From positions 186,001 to 250,000 of the forward strand of contig BDIU01000033.1 of assembly GCA_002118135.1 (NCBI GenBank): a DNA stretch of 64,000 nt. The letters run 5' to 3'. Made by a program: the position numbers and the translations under genes. Below the pieces are notes generated by a model. That model saw nothing but the letters and a program-made list of their open reading frames with translations. It ran no database searches and had not been told where the DNA came from. The stretch comes from Trebouxia sp. TZW2008. Taxonomy: Eukaryota > Chlorophyta > Trebouxiophyceae > Trebouxiales > Trebouxiaceae. Of this stretch, positions 15,201-25,474 are shown piece after piece (the first letter of the stretch is position 1; each line of letters opens with the position of its first letter).

Positions 15201-18200
15201 GTAGCTCTTCTTCAATCTCAGCTGCCTTTGCAGCATCAAACTCAGCCTGAACATCATCCCCAGCGAACGCTCGCTTGATCAGCTCTGCTTGCGACAGCTC
15301 ATTGCCTGCACCTCACAAATACACATTCAGACTGTCTTCTTTCTACAGTTGTACAAAAGTCAACTTTGATTTATCCAATACATTGTTCCCCCCCCGGCTT
15401 CTAACAATTGTTCAGAAGAAGAGAACAGTCCGTGAAAATCAATCTCTGCTCAAGAGGATAGGCAATCTGACATTGTCCGCAATGAACTCACCAGGGGTGG
15501 GTTGCATATCCTCGGCATTCTCAACAGCGTCCATGAGGCTGTCTGTCGCCTGCTCTGCAGCTGCAGAGGCCCTAGCTGCCTCAGACTGACCCTGCTTTGG
15601 CTGAATTGCCGCTTTGGCTTGCTTGGCAGAAGCAGAATTTGGTTTTCCAGCAGCAGCAATTCCTTTTTCGAGGTAGTATCCCAGGCCTTTTGGACCGTTC
15701 TGGAATACATAACCTGCCTTTGCACCAACAAAGCTTTTCGCCTTGATGAATTTGGCTGAGCTTTGCTGCTGTTGCTGCTGCTGCTTCCTGTCAGCTTCGC
15801 TCAAGGGGCCCACATGCACTGACACATCTTCTGAAGGACCTGAACTCTTCCTCTTCTTCTTGTTGCTACTCAGGGTCTGTTGCCCTGAGGGCTGCGGGGA
15901 GGTGCCCCAGTCAACTGTCCCAAAAGCTCTGTTGTGAAGAGTCGAGCTCTGTCCATTCCCTTTTGGGGGCCGTGTATGACTAACTCCCGCCAGACCTGCA
16001 GCATCAGATCAGCCATGCGAGCTTTACTGATGCAGCAATGGGTGCAGCAGCAAGGGAATGCAACATTTGCATGTCATCTTGATTGCAGGTGTGGCCAACG
16101 CTTTGCAGAAGAAATTCAGGCCAGCTGTTGCAGTCAGAAAAAAACCAAGACAAGAAGAACAGAAAACATTTGTCGTTAGGCGCCATAACAGGAGCCTGTG
16201 TCTGAAGAAGCAGCCTGGGGCTGTTTCATTTACAATTGCATTGCAGTGCAGTCACAACAGCAGTGCTGTGAGACTGAGCCAAGAGGCTGGCAACACTTTA
16301 GTTATCACCAAGTTGAGTGCTGCAAGCAGGTATTGACTGGCATTGACTGCGCAGCGACACTGTTGAAGGCTTGCTGCCCTCACTGTGTGTAAGTCAACTT
16401 TTGCTGTCACCAGACAATATTTGACAGACATGTTGCAAAGGCATACCAGTCACGATGCAACAGCAGCTCACCTGTTTCCGCATCAGCTGTGTGTGTATGC
16501 GTTTGATGTACATTCACTGGCCCATCGCTCATAGCCAGCCTGGACCCACCCTGCTCTTCTTCGTCGCCTGCCTCAGCAGGCCTTGCCCTCTTCTTCCTCC
16601 TCTTGTCTGAGGCAGCTGTCAATTGTGACTGTTGCTTTTTGGAAGCGGCTGTCTTTCTGAAGGCCGCAGGCTGCTTGCCAGTGCGGGCTGCTTTGGCTTC
16701 TGCATCTTCTTCTTCGCCACTACTTGATGCTTCTTCATCACTGTCAGACAACGCCTGCTTGCCACAGAGCAAATGTGAACATTATTTAAAGCATCAAGAG
16801 AACGTGTACAGAATTGAACTGAAGATCTGGACAGAGGCCAAAAGGAAGGCTTGTGGTGAATGCAGATTCTAAATGAATGCAAACTTGTTGATGACATGCT
16901 TCACACATGTTGAGTGACAGCAGCACAGACTAAAAGCATCTTCTTCTTCACCACTGCTTGATGCTGCTTCATGATCATTTCAGGCAGCGCCTGCTTGCCA
17001 CAGAGCAGTTGTATGTTTAATTGACACATGATCAGGTGGAACTACAGCATTGAACAGAAGATCTGAATAGAGAATCTCAAAAGAGGGTACAGGGAGGGCC
17101 TTGTTACATGCCAGCTTGCAGTCCTTGCATGAGTGGTTCATACGTGGTGAGTTGCAGCGTTACAGGCAACATGTAGCAACAACAGCAGCCGTGCATGTGC
17201 GGCATTTGGAGTCAACAGTTGCACACACTCGCGCATGCACATCGCTGCATGCAACCAAGCAAGCCAGCTTGATTGCAACTGCTGGCTCCAAATGCATAGC
17301 CTGGCATGCTGAACAGTGTGTAAGAGCATCACATGAGCTGCAGCAACACATGTGTGTGGACTACACTACAAACAGGATGCAGCAACAATGACAGCAGTGC
17401 ATGAGCAGCATCCGGAGCCAACAGTTGGTAACAACCAAGCATGCATACTGCTGCATGCACGCAAGCGTGCCTGGTTGTTTACAACTGCTGGCTCCAAATG
17501 CACAGCCTGCCATGCTGCACAATGTGGGACAGAAACAACAAGAGCTTCTGCAACGCATATGTATGAACAGCAGCAATTGAAAAGGGCAGAAAAGGCTACA
17601 CGCCGCTGCATTGATTGAGGGAAGCCAATTCATGTAATGTGGCCACAACCTGGTTGCTTGCAGCTAAGCTAACAGCAGCAAAGAAACAAGCAGGCATACA
17701 ACTGGTCTGTGTGCTGACACAGCGAAATCAACAACAAGCTGCTTGCTTGAAGCTCTGCGCACGGCAGCAAAACAACGTGCTATGGCAGCCCTGTCTGTGT
17801 ACTACCGCAGCAGAAGAAAGGTCACCTGCTGCTCAGATGCTTGCCCAGTGCCAAATGCAAACCTGCCAGCATTGCCCTGGTCAGCTTCCCAGCCACTGGC
17901 GTCACCAAATTCCACGTCAGCATCGCTGCCGGCCTCAGCCTGTTCATCTTCTGCTCCAAGCTGAGCTAGCACTGCTGCTGCCTCTTGTTGAGCCGCAATC
18001 TTCTGCTTCTCAGCTGCCCTGGTCATGAAGGGCAGGGAGAACAGCCCTGCCCTGGGCTTGGCCCCGTTGCCCTCTTCTTCTGCTCCACCTGCATGTAGCA
18101 TTCAGATCAGTCACATCAGCGTTGTTGCCAGCATCAGCCTGTTCATCTTCTGCTAAGCTGAGCTAGCACTGCTGCTGCCTCTTGTTGAGCAGCAATCTTC

Positions 18201-21200
18201 TGCTTGTCAGCTGCCCTGGTCATGAAGGGCAGGGAGAAGAGCCCTGCCCTGGGCTTGGCAACATTTCGCTCCTCTTCTGTTCCACCTGCAGGGAGCACTG
18301 ACGGAACAGAGAATTCACTTTGAAATTGTTCATTGACTCCTATGAAAATCCTCCTTATATTGAATTGTCCTTCTTCAGGGGCACCGCTGCAGTCAGAATG
18401 CAGTGGTTGGCTCCAAGTCCTTACAATGAGAATGTCCTTATATCAAGTGTCCTTACATCAAGACATGACTGTTTAGCGTGGCAGTGTCTGGTAGCCAGCG
18501 GCATTAAGACAGCACAGGGCTGAGGACTCAGAGACACTTGGCAGACAACTCTGTACAAAGATCTGTTCACCCTCCATGGAACGCTGACGCGTCGCTCAGT
18601 CGTAATCTGTCCACTCAGCCTCCATGTTCAGCACAAATGGCTTAGATGATTACAGGAGCAGAACAGGTGGAGACAGTTGAAGGCTCCAGTACGTACTCAG
18701 CTGGGCCTGCTGGGCCTGCTGAGCCTGTCTAGCATCTGTTTTGAATGCACTGATGTAAGGAGGGCTGAGGACAAAGGAGGGGCTGCTGCTGTACAGTGAT
18801 GTCTCGCAGATACATAAAGGAGGAACGGACATGCTTGTTGTGAAGATAGTGATCAGAAACCAGTCACTGCATCCTGCAGCAGTACTTGTAAGTAAGGACA
18901 ACTTGACTTACTGACCGTTTTCTTTTCGTGACCACTGCAGTCAATGCAAAGCAAAGTTGCTATAGGCATCACTGCTGAGCATGCACGCCCTAATTGCCTA
19001 CTAGTCTGGAGCTCACAGCAGAAAGGTTACTTTGCCCAGCGTGACAACTGACTTGAAATGTGTCACTCATCCTTTAGAAGTTCAATAGCAGCAGCCTTGG
19101 CTTTCTGAAATGCACAACGCTGGCGAGCTGGAGCAGCTGCAGCATCAGCTTCCTCATCAGATGCAGAGGTGCTAATGAGCAGGGAGCTGGAATGACTGAA
19201 ATGACTCACCTTGTAGGATCTCAAGAGCAGCAGCCTTGGCTTTCTGAGATGCACGACGCTGGCGAGCTGGAGCAGCTGCAGCATCAGCGTCATCAGCTTC
19301 CTCATCAGATGCTGAGGTGCTGGCATCTGAATCCGAGGCCTCACTGCCACTCCTGTCACCTATGCTGTCAACCTGCATAGAAACAGAACACATTATCGTA
19401 GCTGCACTCAACTCACTTGCTGAGGCAGCATCACGGGAGACCAACAGAAGACACCTGACCCAGTGTGTGCATGTCCGCTTGTATTGCTGCATAGCACTGT
19501 TCAACTATGATCTAGATGAAACACGAGGACACAAGGCTATGCTGTCAACCTGTGACGAGACCAAACCCACTCATGCAAGTTTACGTCCAGACATGACTTT
19601 GAGCGTGGCTACAGCCATAATCAGAATTAGCATGACTACGCTGTCGACCTGTAATGCGGCAGCACCCAGACAAGCATATATAGGTCTGTCCACGTCCATT
19701 CAACCCCGTCCGCATTGTTATGTCTGACTTCCAACACAGAACATCAGTTTTGTCCACATTGTGACGCTCAGAGCAAGCCAGCCTGGCGAGACAGGACTTG
19801 AGCCACACACACACATAGCACGTCTGCTCAAACGTGTGATACATCATTACCGCTATTTCATTTGTCCAAAGAGCTGTCTAAGGATTGTCTACCAGAGTCA
19901 GAGCTTAGACAATCCAAGCCTTACGGTCAGATGAGCATAACAGCAGCATGGTACAAAGTTACACATAGCAGTGGACTTGAAGTCATCCAAGCATCATGCA
20001 AGCAGCTGCTGTATTGCTTCATGCTGGAGATGTCAGCAAACTTTGAAAGCATGCATGTCACCACGCTGTGCAACAACACCTTTAGACGCTGTCTCAATGG
20101 ACTGCAGAGGACAAAAGACCCCAACGTTGCAAGTCTCAAAACGCATCTCGACCTGTGATTTTCTCCTCAGCAATGCACTGCTCAGCATTGCATCGGAGAG
20201 GAAAACATGACAGGCAGAAATGTGTATCGAGACCTGCGTTGTTCAGTCATGTTGTCCTCCACAATCCAACAAGACAGCGCCTACAGATGTTGATGCAAAG
20301 AACAGTTCTGTCCAAGTTTGTCACATTGCTCAGTGTAGCAGCACTGAGCGGTGGCTTGAGGCACCGATATGCTCTGCGCTGTGCACTGACACAAAACATC
20401 CTGTCCCCTTGGACCCTCAAGCGCAGCATGTCCCAGCCACATATTTTAGCCAAGCCAGACCATGATTGTTTCTGTATCAACCCAGAGGCAGTAGGGCAAT
20501 AACACCAGAGACTCCCAGATACGGCGACAGCCTGATACAATGATGATCCTTGCGCATCAGCTAGACCTGAGCTGCTCAATAACATTTGCTTTGCCCCGCC
20601 CCCGCCCCCCCCCTCCTGCTCACACCTTCTTGCGCTACAAGGTGTAAGAGGAGCACTTGAATGCCAGAAACAGTACATCTTGACTCACCTTGCGCCTAAG
20701 CTCCTCGCCGAGCCTCAGTTGCTCAGCCACAGCTGCTTTGGTGCCTTCATCCATGACATTCATGCCACGCTTGAGGGCCCGACGAGCCCACTTGCTGCTG
20801 TTCCGGTGCTTGAGTGTGAGGCGCTCCTTGGCACGTGCCATCTCTGCATCCTCTGCAGCCAGCCGGATCATGTCTTCGTCACCTGTCTCACCCGCCTTGA
20901 GTGCCTATAGCACAGTTTGTATGAGAGCATCACGTGGACATGGTTGCGCCTAGCACTCAATATCATAACCTGTCAACATCACAATGACGGTGATGATGCT
21001 AGGCATGCAAACACAGGAAATAAAAGGCTTTTGCCCACCAGTGTTACCAAGTGTGACCTCACCAGCAGCTGCAGCGGCAGCAACTGAAACGGCAGCAACA
21101 GTGTTAGCAGCAGCAGCAGCAGCAGCAGCAACCGCTTTTCAACAACGACAGCATCAGCATTAGTAGCAGCAGTGTGACTCAAAATAAAATTCCAAAAGTT

Positions 21201-24200
21201 CACCTTCAGCTTCCTGGCTTTCTTGGCGTGCTGGTGGAAGCGCTTGGACTTAACAGCCTTCAGGCGCTTTGCCGTCTGCTCATGAGCAGACAGCAGCAGC
21301 AGCAGCAGCAGCAGGCACTTTTGCAATAGTAACAGCAGCTGCAGCCGCAGTCACAACAGCAACTGCCACAGTAACAGTAGCAGCGGCACTCAAAAAGCAA
21401 GATGAGCATGCTCACCTTCATCTTCTCGGCTTTCTTGGCATGGCGATGGAAGCCCTTGGACTTGATAGCCTTCAGGCGCTTTGCCTTCTGCTCGTGGGCA
21501 AACAGCAGGCTGCGCATCTTGGCCAGCCTGTCACGCCGCTCCTTGGCCTCTTCTACAGTCAAGGCCTGCATCCCAAGTGCACAAGGTCGTCATCATCACA
21601 CCAAAGAGACAAATTGAGCAAAAGGGTTTTCATGCTGTTTGATGCTGTTTGATGTCGTGAAGGGAGCCTCAGAGCACAGAAGCAGCCCTAAGCTGCAAAG
21701 AGCAGGCTGTGCATTTTGGCCAGCCTGTCACGTCTCTCCTTAGCCTCTTCTGCTGTCAAAGCCTGCATTCAAGCTTGCGCATGTATCAGCATACAAGAGG
21801 GCGCATGCACTCCATGCCGTTTGCTGACTTAGCGGGATGCTCTGTTTACAAGAGTACAACTGAAATGATCACCCATGCTTTCCTGGTGAGCTTTTCGACC
21901 TTCCCAGGTGAATACAGACAGCAGCAAACTGCCTCCAATAAGGTCCATCTCAAGCCATCATGAATTGCTGAGCAGCAGGTATACAGATGTCAACGGCAAA
22001 CATAAAGGCGAATACACAACCGCCCATGCTTGTGACAGCAGTCAGCACTAGATCTTGCTTCCAGCAACCAAGTGTTGCAATGCTGCAGAGGGTATTTGAA
22101 GGGTTGTGGTTGTAAGATCGGGACAGATACTGCTCTGCAACTGATGCACAAGTGTTTTGAGGTCAACAGCAAATCACCTTGAGCGCCAAGGCCTCTTCAG
22201 CTTCCTCAACAGCTTCTCCAGTGTGTGCCCCAGCAGCACGCAGCAGCTCTGCAACTTCCTCCTCCATGTCGTTGTCAGGGCTGAATTTGGCGGCCAGCGC
22301 TGCTGTGGTGCTGCTGCGCACCACGTCATCCCGCCCAGACTTGAATTCAAGCGTTGGCGCCTCTCGGTTTGCCTGCAGAAGAGCGTTGCAGTGTTAAGTT
22401 GACTGCACAGTATGTTGGCAGTGGCAGGCTGAGCACTGTACGAGAGTGTAAAGCCTGTCTTCAACCAAACAGGACATACATTAGCATGAAGGACAGACGC
22501 AAGCAACAGCACATTGCGTTAACATGTCAACCCTACGAGCACAACAGCTGCTTGAAACTGATTGCACAGCATGCACAGCGTGCAGACAGAACAATTGCAA
22601 AAGAGCTCACACCTTCACAAGAGGTTGCCACTTTGTGATGTCCTCCTTTGTGGTTTCATAGCCAGCCTTGCGCTCTTGACGTTCCCTTATAGGACCAGGT
22701 AAAGGAGCGGTCAGAGGCTCAGACTGACGAGCCATCTTCAACAGAGCTTTCCTAGCAGGTCCCAGTTTACTCTTAGCATTGCCAAGACCCCGCATCAAGT
22801 CTGCTATGCTGAGCTCGCCCGCGTCACCTGGCCACAAAATGCACAAGGCGTCAGCTCACTGTAGCATCTAGCTTGTGGTCAGAGGCTCAGCCTGACATGT
22901 TCCGCAGGGGTGGTCTTGCAGGGCCCATGGTGTTCTTAGCACTGCCAAAGCCTCGCATCAAGTCTGCTATGCTGAGCTCGTCCTGATCGCCTGGCAAAAC
23001 ATGCACAAGGCTTACAGAGGCAACTTTGAGGTGAATGCTTCCTTGTTACAATTTATCTAGTGGGAAGAGCACTGTGTGAGAGCACGATGAAAGAAGACTG
23101 TGTGAAGATACTGAGTAAGAGCACTGTCTAATGTGTAAGAGCATTCGTAAGAAGATCTTATAAGAGCAATGTGCGAGGGCACTTTGAATGATTGCTGAGT
23201 GAGAGCTCTATGAATTTGGAGCTCACCAGCTGATGTGGGTGGCAGGTTGTACTCAGACTCTGGATACGCTTCTGACTGAATCACTGGCCTTTTGCGCTTG
23301 CGATCACCGCCAGTGCCTCTGACTTCTGCCAGCATTGCATCATGTCTGGCATTGTCTTCCTCATTAGCATCGCCATCAGCTTCTTCATCATCATCTGATT
23401 GTTCTTCTTCTTCTGTGCTGGAAGCCATGGCTTCGTCATCAGACTCTGGGATGCTGAGATCAGCTGCATCAAAGCTTGAGCTAGGTTTTGGCTGACGGTT
23501 TGCTTGAGCATCAGCGGCTGAAGCTGTTTTGCGCTGGGCAGAAAGCTCCTCAAACTCCTGCATCAGACTTTCAGGTCCTGATCACAGTCGATCAGTGTGT
23601 GCACAGCAAATAAATTGTGACACTGTTGGTATGCAACTAGCATGGCAGCAATAAGAGCCATCAAGGCTGCTGGGCAGAAAGCTCCTCAATCTCGAGTAGC
23701 AGAGGTCATTCACCTCAACTGCAATAGACACATTCCTACATAGCAGTTCGATTGTGACAGATGTATGCACGAGTGTTGAACATGCAAATGACATGGCAGC
23801 AGCAATCGCCATGGGATTTGAGCGTCGAGCTGGTGTACAAACCTCCTCAGAAAAGTCATCTGGGTTGAGCTCTTCTTCAGATTCGCTGTCACTGTTCAAC
23901 AATCCAGCATCATTGTCATCATCTGATTCAGCTTCTACGCCTGCGGCGACATTGCTCCTAGTGAGAGTGGTGCAAATGACAACAAGACTGCAGCGTCAGT
24001 GCAGTTTTAACAGAATTTAACCTGCTTTTGGAGGACCGTCTCCAAACCAGTCGGCGAATTGCTTCTCATCTTCAGCAGTGAAGGCAGCATCTTCGTCTAT
24101 CTCCTCGTCTTCATAGTCTAACGGAAGTTCGTATTCGTAGTTGTCCACGCGCTGCAGTCGCAAAACCAGATGCAGTAAAGCTGGCAAAGCTGCGGCAACC

Positions 24201-24410
24201 TGACGATACTCAAAGGGCAACGATCTCAAGTGAAGTGCGTACGTCGTAACGTTGACCAGCTTTTTCTTCTTCTTGTGGGTCAGGCTCCTCAGCTTCGTAA
24301 ACGTCAGAGGGTCTCGTCACAGCTTTGCGTGTCGGGTCCTGCTGAGGCGGTCGCCGCTTCGTACGTTGCTGCCTGCGCTTCACAGCGGTTTTGTCTTTTG
24401 GGCGGACCAT
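12242..24410 (-). CDS. UTP14: UTP14, small-subunit processome protein, 1090 aa, 16 exons
   Basis: Nucleolar component of the small-subunit processome needed for 18S rRNA maturation; the family binds and activates the helicase Dhr1/DHX37. Exons in order: 24410-24243, 24151-24022, 23940-23843, 23557-23227, 22827-22613, 22372-22178, 21565-21416, 20904-20689, 19372-19210, 18088-17826, 16754-16472, 15995-15492, 15305-15193, 14463-14372, 13025-12834, 12401-12242 (3273 bp, all phases agree). Diagnostic blocks are the basic start MVRPKDKTAVKRRQQRTKRR; YEYELPLDYEDEEIDED; RRDRLAKMRSLLFAHEQKAK; LTLKHRNSSKWARRALKRG; FSLPFMTRAAEKQK; IKRAFAGDDVQAEF; LPGWGAWAG; and near the end MRTPMGQEYNTT and TRPAVIKHSGMIIDPIKF. 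Long acidic and Lys-rich linkers make it bigger than human UTP14A (about 770 aa). Exon 12 adds a GYVFQNGPKGLGYY block that I cannot assign. At least eight introns hold echoes of neighbouring exons. Confidence 0.95.
12700..12795 (-). repeat. Copy of the 3' half of UTP14 exon 15 with donor
   Basis: On the minus strand this reads FPFDSKATYEHSMHTPMG in frame, matching the live exon at 12834-13025 (FPFDSKATYEHSMRTPMG), and it ends with an equivalent CACAG|GT donor. It lies downstream of the live exon, in the intron before the last exon. No intact acceptor is evident upstream of it. Confidence 0.8.
13085..13435 (-). repeat. Four tandem decayed copies of the UTP14 exon 15 start and its acceptor
   Basis: The motif CTGCATAGCAGCAGACA (the exon-15 acceptor and flank on the plus strand) recurs near 13120, 13215, 13310 and 13410, upstream of the live acceptor at 13026. 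Each copy has a neighbouring GTGGAATGCTA-type intronic block. The spacing is about 95-120 bp. Each copy keeps a recognisable 3' splice site. Confidence 0.75.
13490..13840. other. Compositionally distinct segment in a UTP14 intron
   Basis: This stretch has more CpG and fewer TGCTGC-type words than its surroundings (for example GCAGCTGCGACCGCAAGAGC). A minus-strand frame is open over about 75 codons (13837-13610) but matches nothing I recognise. It could be an inserted mobile-element fragment. I cannot find target-site duplications or terminal repeats. Confidence 0.25.
14274..14360. repeat. Tetranucleotide microsatellite (TGAC)n
   Basis: About 21 TGAC units with one interruption (GATTGA near 14311). 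The tract is preceded by degenerate copies from 14220 onward. It abuts the donor site of UTP14 exon 14 (14372), with about 11 bp between them. Confidence 0.97.
14575..14645 (-). repeat. Decayed copy of the UTP14 exon 14 start
   Basis: Minus-strand CACAGGAGCAAGTGAGCG followed by GTTGCCTGG matches the acceptor and first 30 or so bases of the live exon at 14463. After that it diverges, losing the GWGAW core. It lies upstream of the live exon. Confidence 0.75.
16925..17005 (-). repeat. Decayed copy of the UTP14 exon 11 start
   Basis: Minus-strand CTGTGGCAAGCAGGCG and the following acidic GATGAAG(A/C)-type codons match the acceptor and start of the live exon at 16754. The copy has lost frame. It lies upstream of the live exon, in the same intron as the foldback element at 17203-17495. 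Confidence 0.7.
17203..17495. repeat. Two tandem foldback (inverted-repeat) elements in a UTP14 intron
   Basis: Copy 1 has arms at about 17203-17222 and 17273-17293 (TTTGGAGTCAACAGTTGCA against the reverse complement of TGCAACTGCTGGCTCCAAA, 17 of 19 matching). Copy 2 has arms at about 17413-17443 and 17464-17495. The two copies are about 200 bp apart and share sequence. This resembles a short MITE or foldback element duplicated in tandem; there is no coding capacity. Confidence 0.65.
18113..18285 (-). repeat. Frameshifted near-complete copy of UTP14 exon 10
   Basis: The minus strand reads PRAGLFSLPFMTRAADKQK with its own acceptor (ending at 18286), nearly identical to the live exon at 17826-18088. 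A 2-bp loss in the block corresponding to AQLGAEDEQ breaks the frame and leads to TGA. Its acceptor has the same phase as the live one, so inclusion would truncate the protein. Confidence 0.88.
19067..19170 (-). repeat. Copy of UTP14 exon 9 ending in an in-frame stop
   Basis: The minus strand reads TSASDEEAD, then AAAAPARQRCAFQKAKAAA and LLKDE followed by TGA. This corresponds to the live exon at 19210-19372 (APARQRRASQKAKAAALEIL). It lies immediately downstream of the live exon, and the donor is replaced by the stop. Confidence 0.85.
21204..21275 (-). other. Intact in-frame duplicate of UTP14 exon 7 end: possible cassette exon
   Basis: A 72-bp stretch bounded by an AG acceptor (CATGAGCAG before 21275) and a GTGAAC donor, phase 0 to 0. 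It encodes TAKRLKAVKSKRFHQHAKK and five more residues, a close copy of the end of the live exon at 21416-21565 (KAKRLKAIKSKGFHRHAKK). Inclusion would add 24 residues without breaking the frame. CAG trinucleotide tracts lie on both sides (about 21107-21130 and 21291-21314). Whether it is spliced in cannot be told from DNA alone. Confidence 0.55.
21690..21762 (-). repeat. Copy of the UTP14 exon 7 start, ending in a stop
   Basis: The minus strand reads ALTAEEAKERRDRLAKMHSL then LFAA and TAG, against the live ALTVEEAKERRDRLAKMRSL. It has an acceptor TGCAG immediately before 21762. It lies upstream of the live exon and would truncate the protein if used. Confidence 0.85.
22870..22990 (-). repeat. 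Copy of UTP14 exon 5 with a premature stop
   Basis: The minus strand starts at a good acceptor (GCCAG before 22990) in the right phase and reads DELSIADLMRGFGSAKNTMG, then continues to a TGA after about 35 codons. The live exon at 22613-22827 has ELSIADLMRGLGNAKSKLG. It is upstream of the live exon. Confidence 0.88.
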
Positions 24411-24592
24411 GGCAGTTTCGAGATCAGGCGGACTTGACAGGTGCACTGCTCACATACTGCAAATCGTGCTTCGGACCTGCAACCGAAGCTGTGCCGCCTG
24501 AACCTAGGGTCTGATGACAGATGAGTGCCAGATGAGCTACAAGCAAAGCACAGGTCTCGATAGTGATTCTTTGCGCGAAATTACTGCTAAGT
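24411..24592. promoter_or_regulatory. Bidirectional promoter, UTP14 / FKBP2-like gene
   Basis: Only 182 bp lie between the ATG of UTP14 (24410, minus) and that of the FKBP gene (24593, plus). An upstream in-frame ATG for UTP14 at 24446 would shrink it to 146 bp. No TATA box is obvious. The role is inferred from the layout. Confidence 0.5.
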
Positions 24593-25353
24593 ATGCAGAA
24601 ACTTTTGACAACTGTCGTCATAGCTATCGCACTGTCGGCAGGGTCCACAGTGGCGTTAAAGGACGTCACCAAGCTGCAGATTGGCGTCAAGGTGTGATCT
24701 TGATCACTGCCGAGGCTGAGTGACACCAATGTTTGGCAGCAAAAGCAACCTGCTGTTTACTGCAGCACAAACCGAGCAGTTGTGACCAGAAAGCCAAAGC
24801 AGGGGACAAAGTCTCAGTACACTACAGTGTAAGCTGTTACTGTTGAGTTTGGGGACTGTGTTGCCTGCATTTAGCAGTGGGTAAAGCCTGTCAGATGCTC
24901 AGACTGATATGAAAACTGCATCTCATTCAGGGAGCACTGACAGATGGCACCATCTTTGATAGCAGTTATTCCAGAGGCGACCCAATTGCCTTTACATTAG
25001 GCCAAGGTCAAGTCATTAAGGGATGGGATCAAGGGATTGCTGGCATGTGGTATGAGAGTGTTGCCTTGTTACTGTGATGCGCACTGCTTTGACCAACGTT
25101 TGGCCACCATGCCGCAGCATTGGGGAAAAGCGTAAGCTGCGCATACCTCCACAGCTTGGCTATGGGGAGCATGGCTCTCCACCAAAAATACCAGGTGCAG
25201 CCTGCCACTTGCTGGTGTGCTTTAATACTACAGTTGCAGCTGTAGTGTATGCCCTACGGGCATGTCTACAACTTGGAGCATTGACAAGCATTTGTGCATG
25301 CTTCAGGTGGTGCAACTCTGGTATTTGACACAGAGCTTGTGTCCATTGGGTAG
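24593..25353 (+). CDS. FKBP2-type peptidyl-prolyl isomerase, secretory pathway, 134 aa
   Basis: Catalyses cis-trans isomerisation of peptidyl-proline bonds, probably in the ER lumen. Exons: 24593-24691, 24766-24828, 24931-25049, 25118-25194, 25307-25353 (405 bp). The start ATG gives a clear signal peptide ([17 protein letters not shown], residues 1 to about 20) followed by the family motif KLQIGVK. The FKBP core is complete: [63 protein letters not shown]. Tyr (VHY), Phe and Asp (IFDSS), and Ile and Trp (VIKGWD) of the drug/substrate pocket are present. Length fits FKBP2 (FKBP13). The C-terminus ends VSIG with no KDEL-type signal. It converges with PIG-V, 121 bp away. Confidence 0.93.
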
Positions 25354-25474
25354 CTGACATCACCCAGAAGCAAGCAAAGCACCTCCCGCAACTTCAGCAC
25401 AGGAGACATTGTGATCCAAAGCTTCAGCAAGTCCAGTTGATTAAGGCTGCCTGCATGTTGCTCCATGTACTCTT

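Noticed and set aside
23057..23220. Repeated ACTCAG/GAGCAC-rich stretch reading as an extended frame after UTP14 exon 4
   Set aside because: It lies beyond a good GTGAGC donor at 23226, and the downstream exon joins in phase without it. It is a simple degenerate repeat of GAGCACTG-like units.
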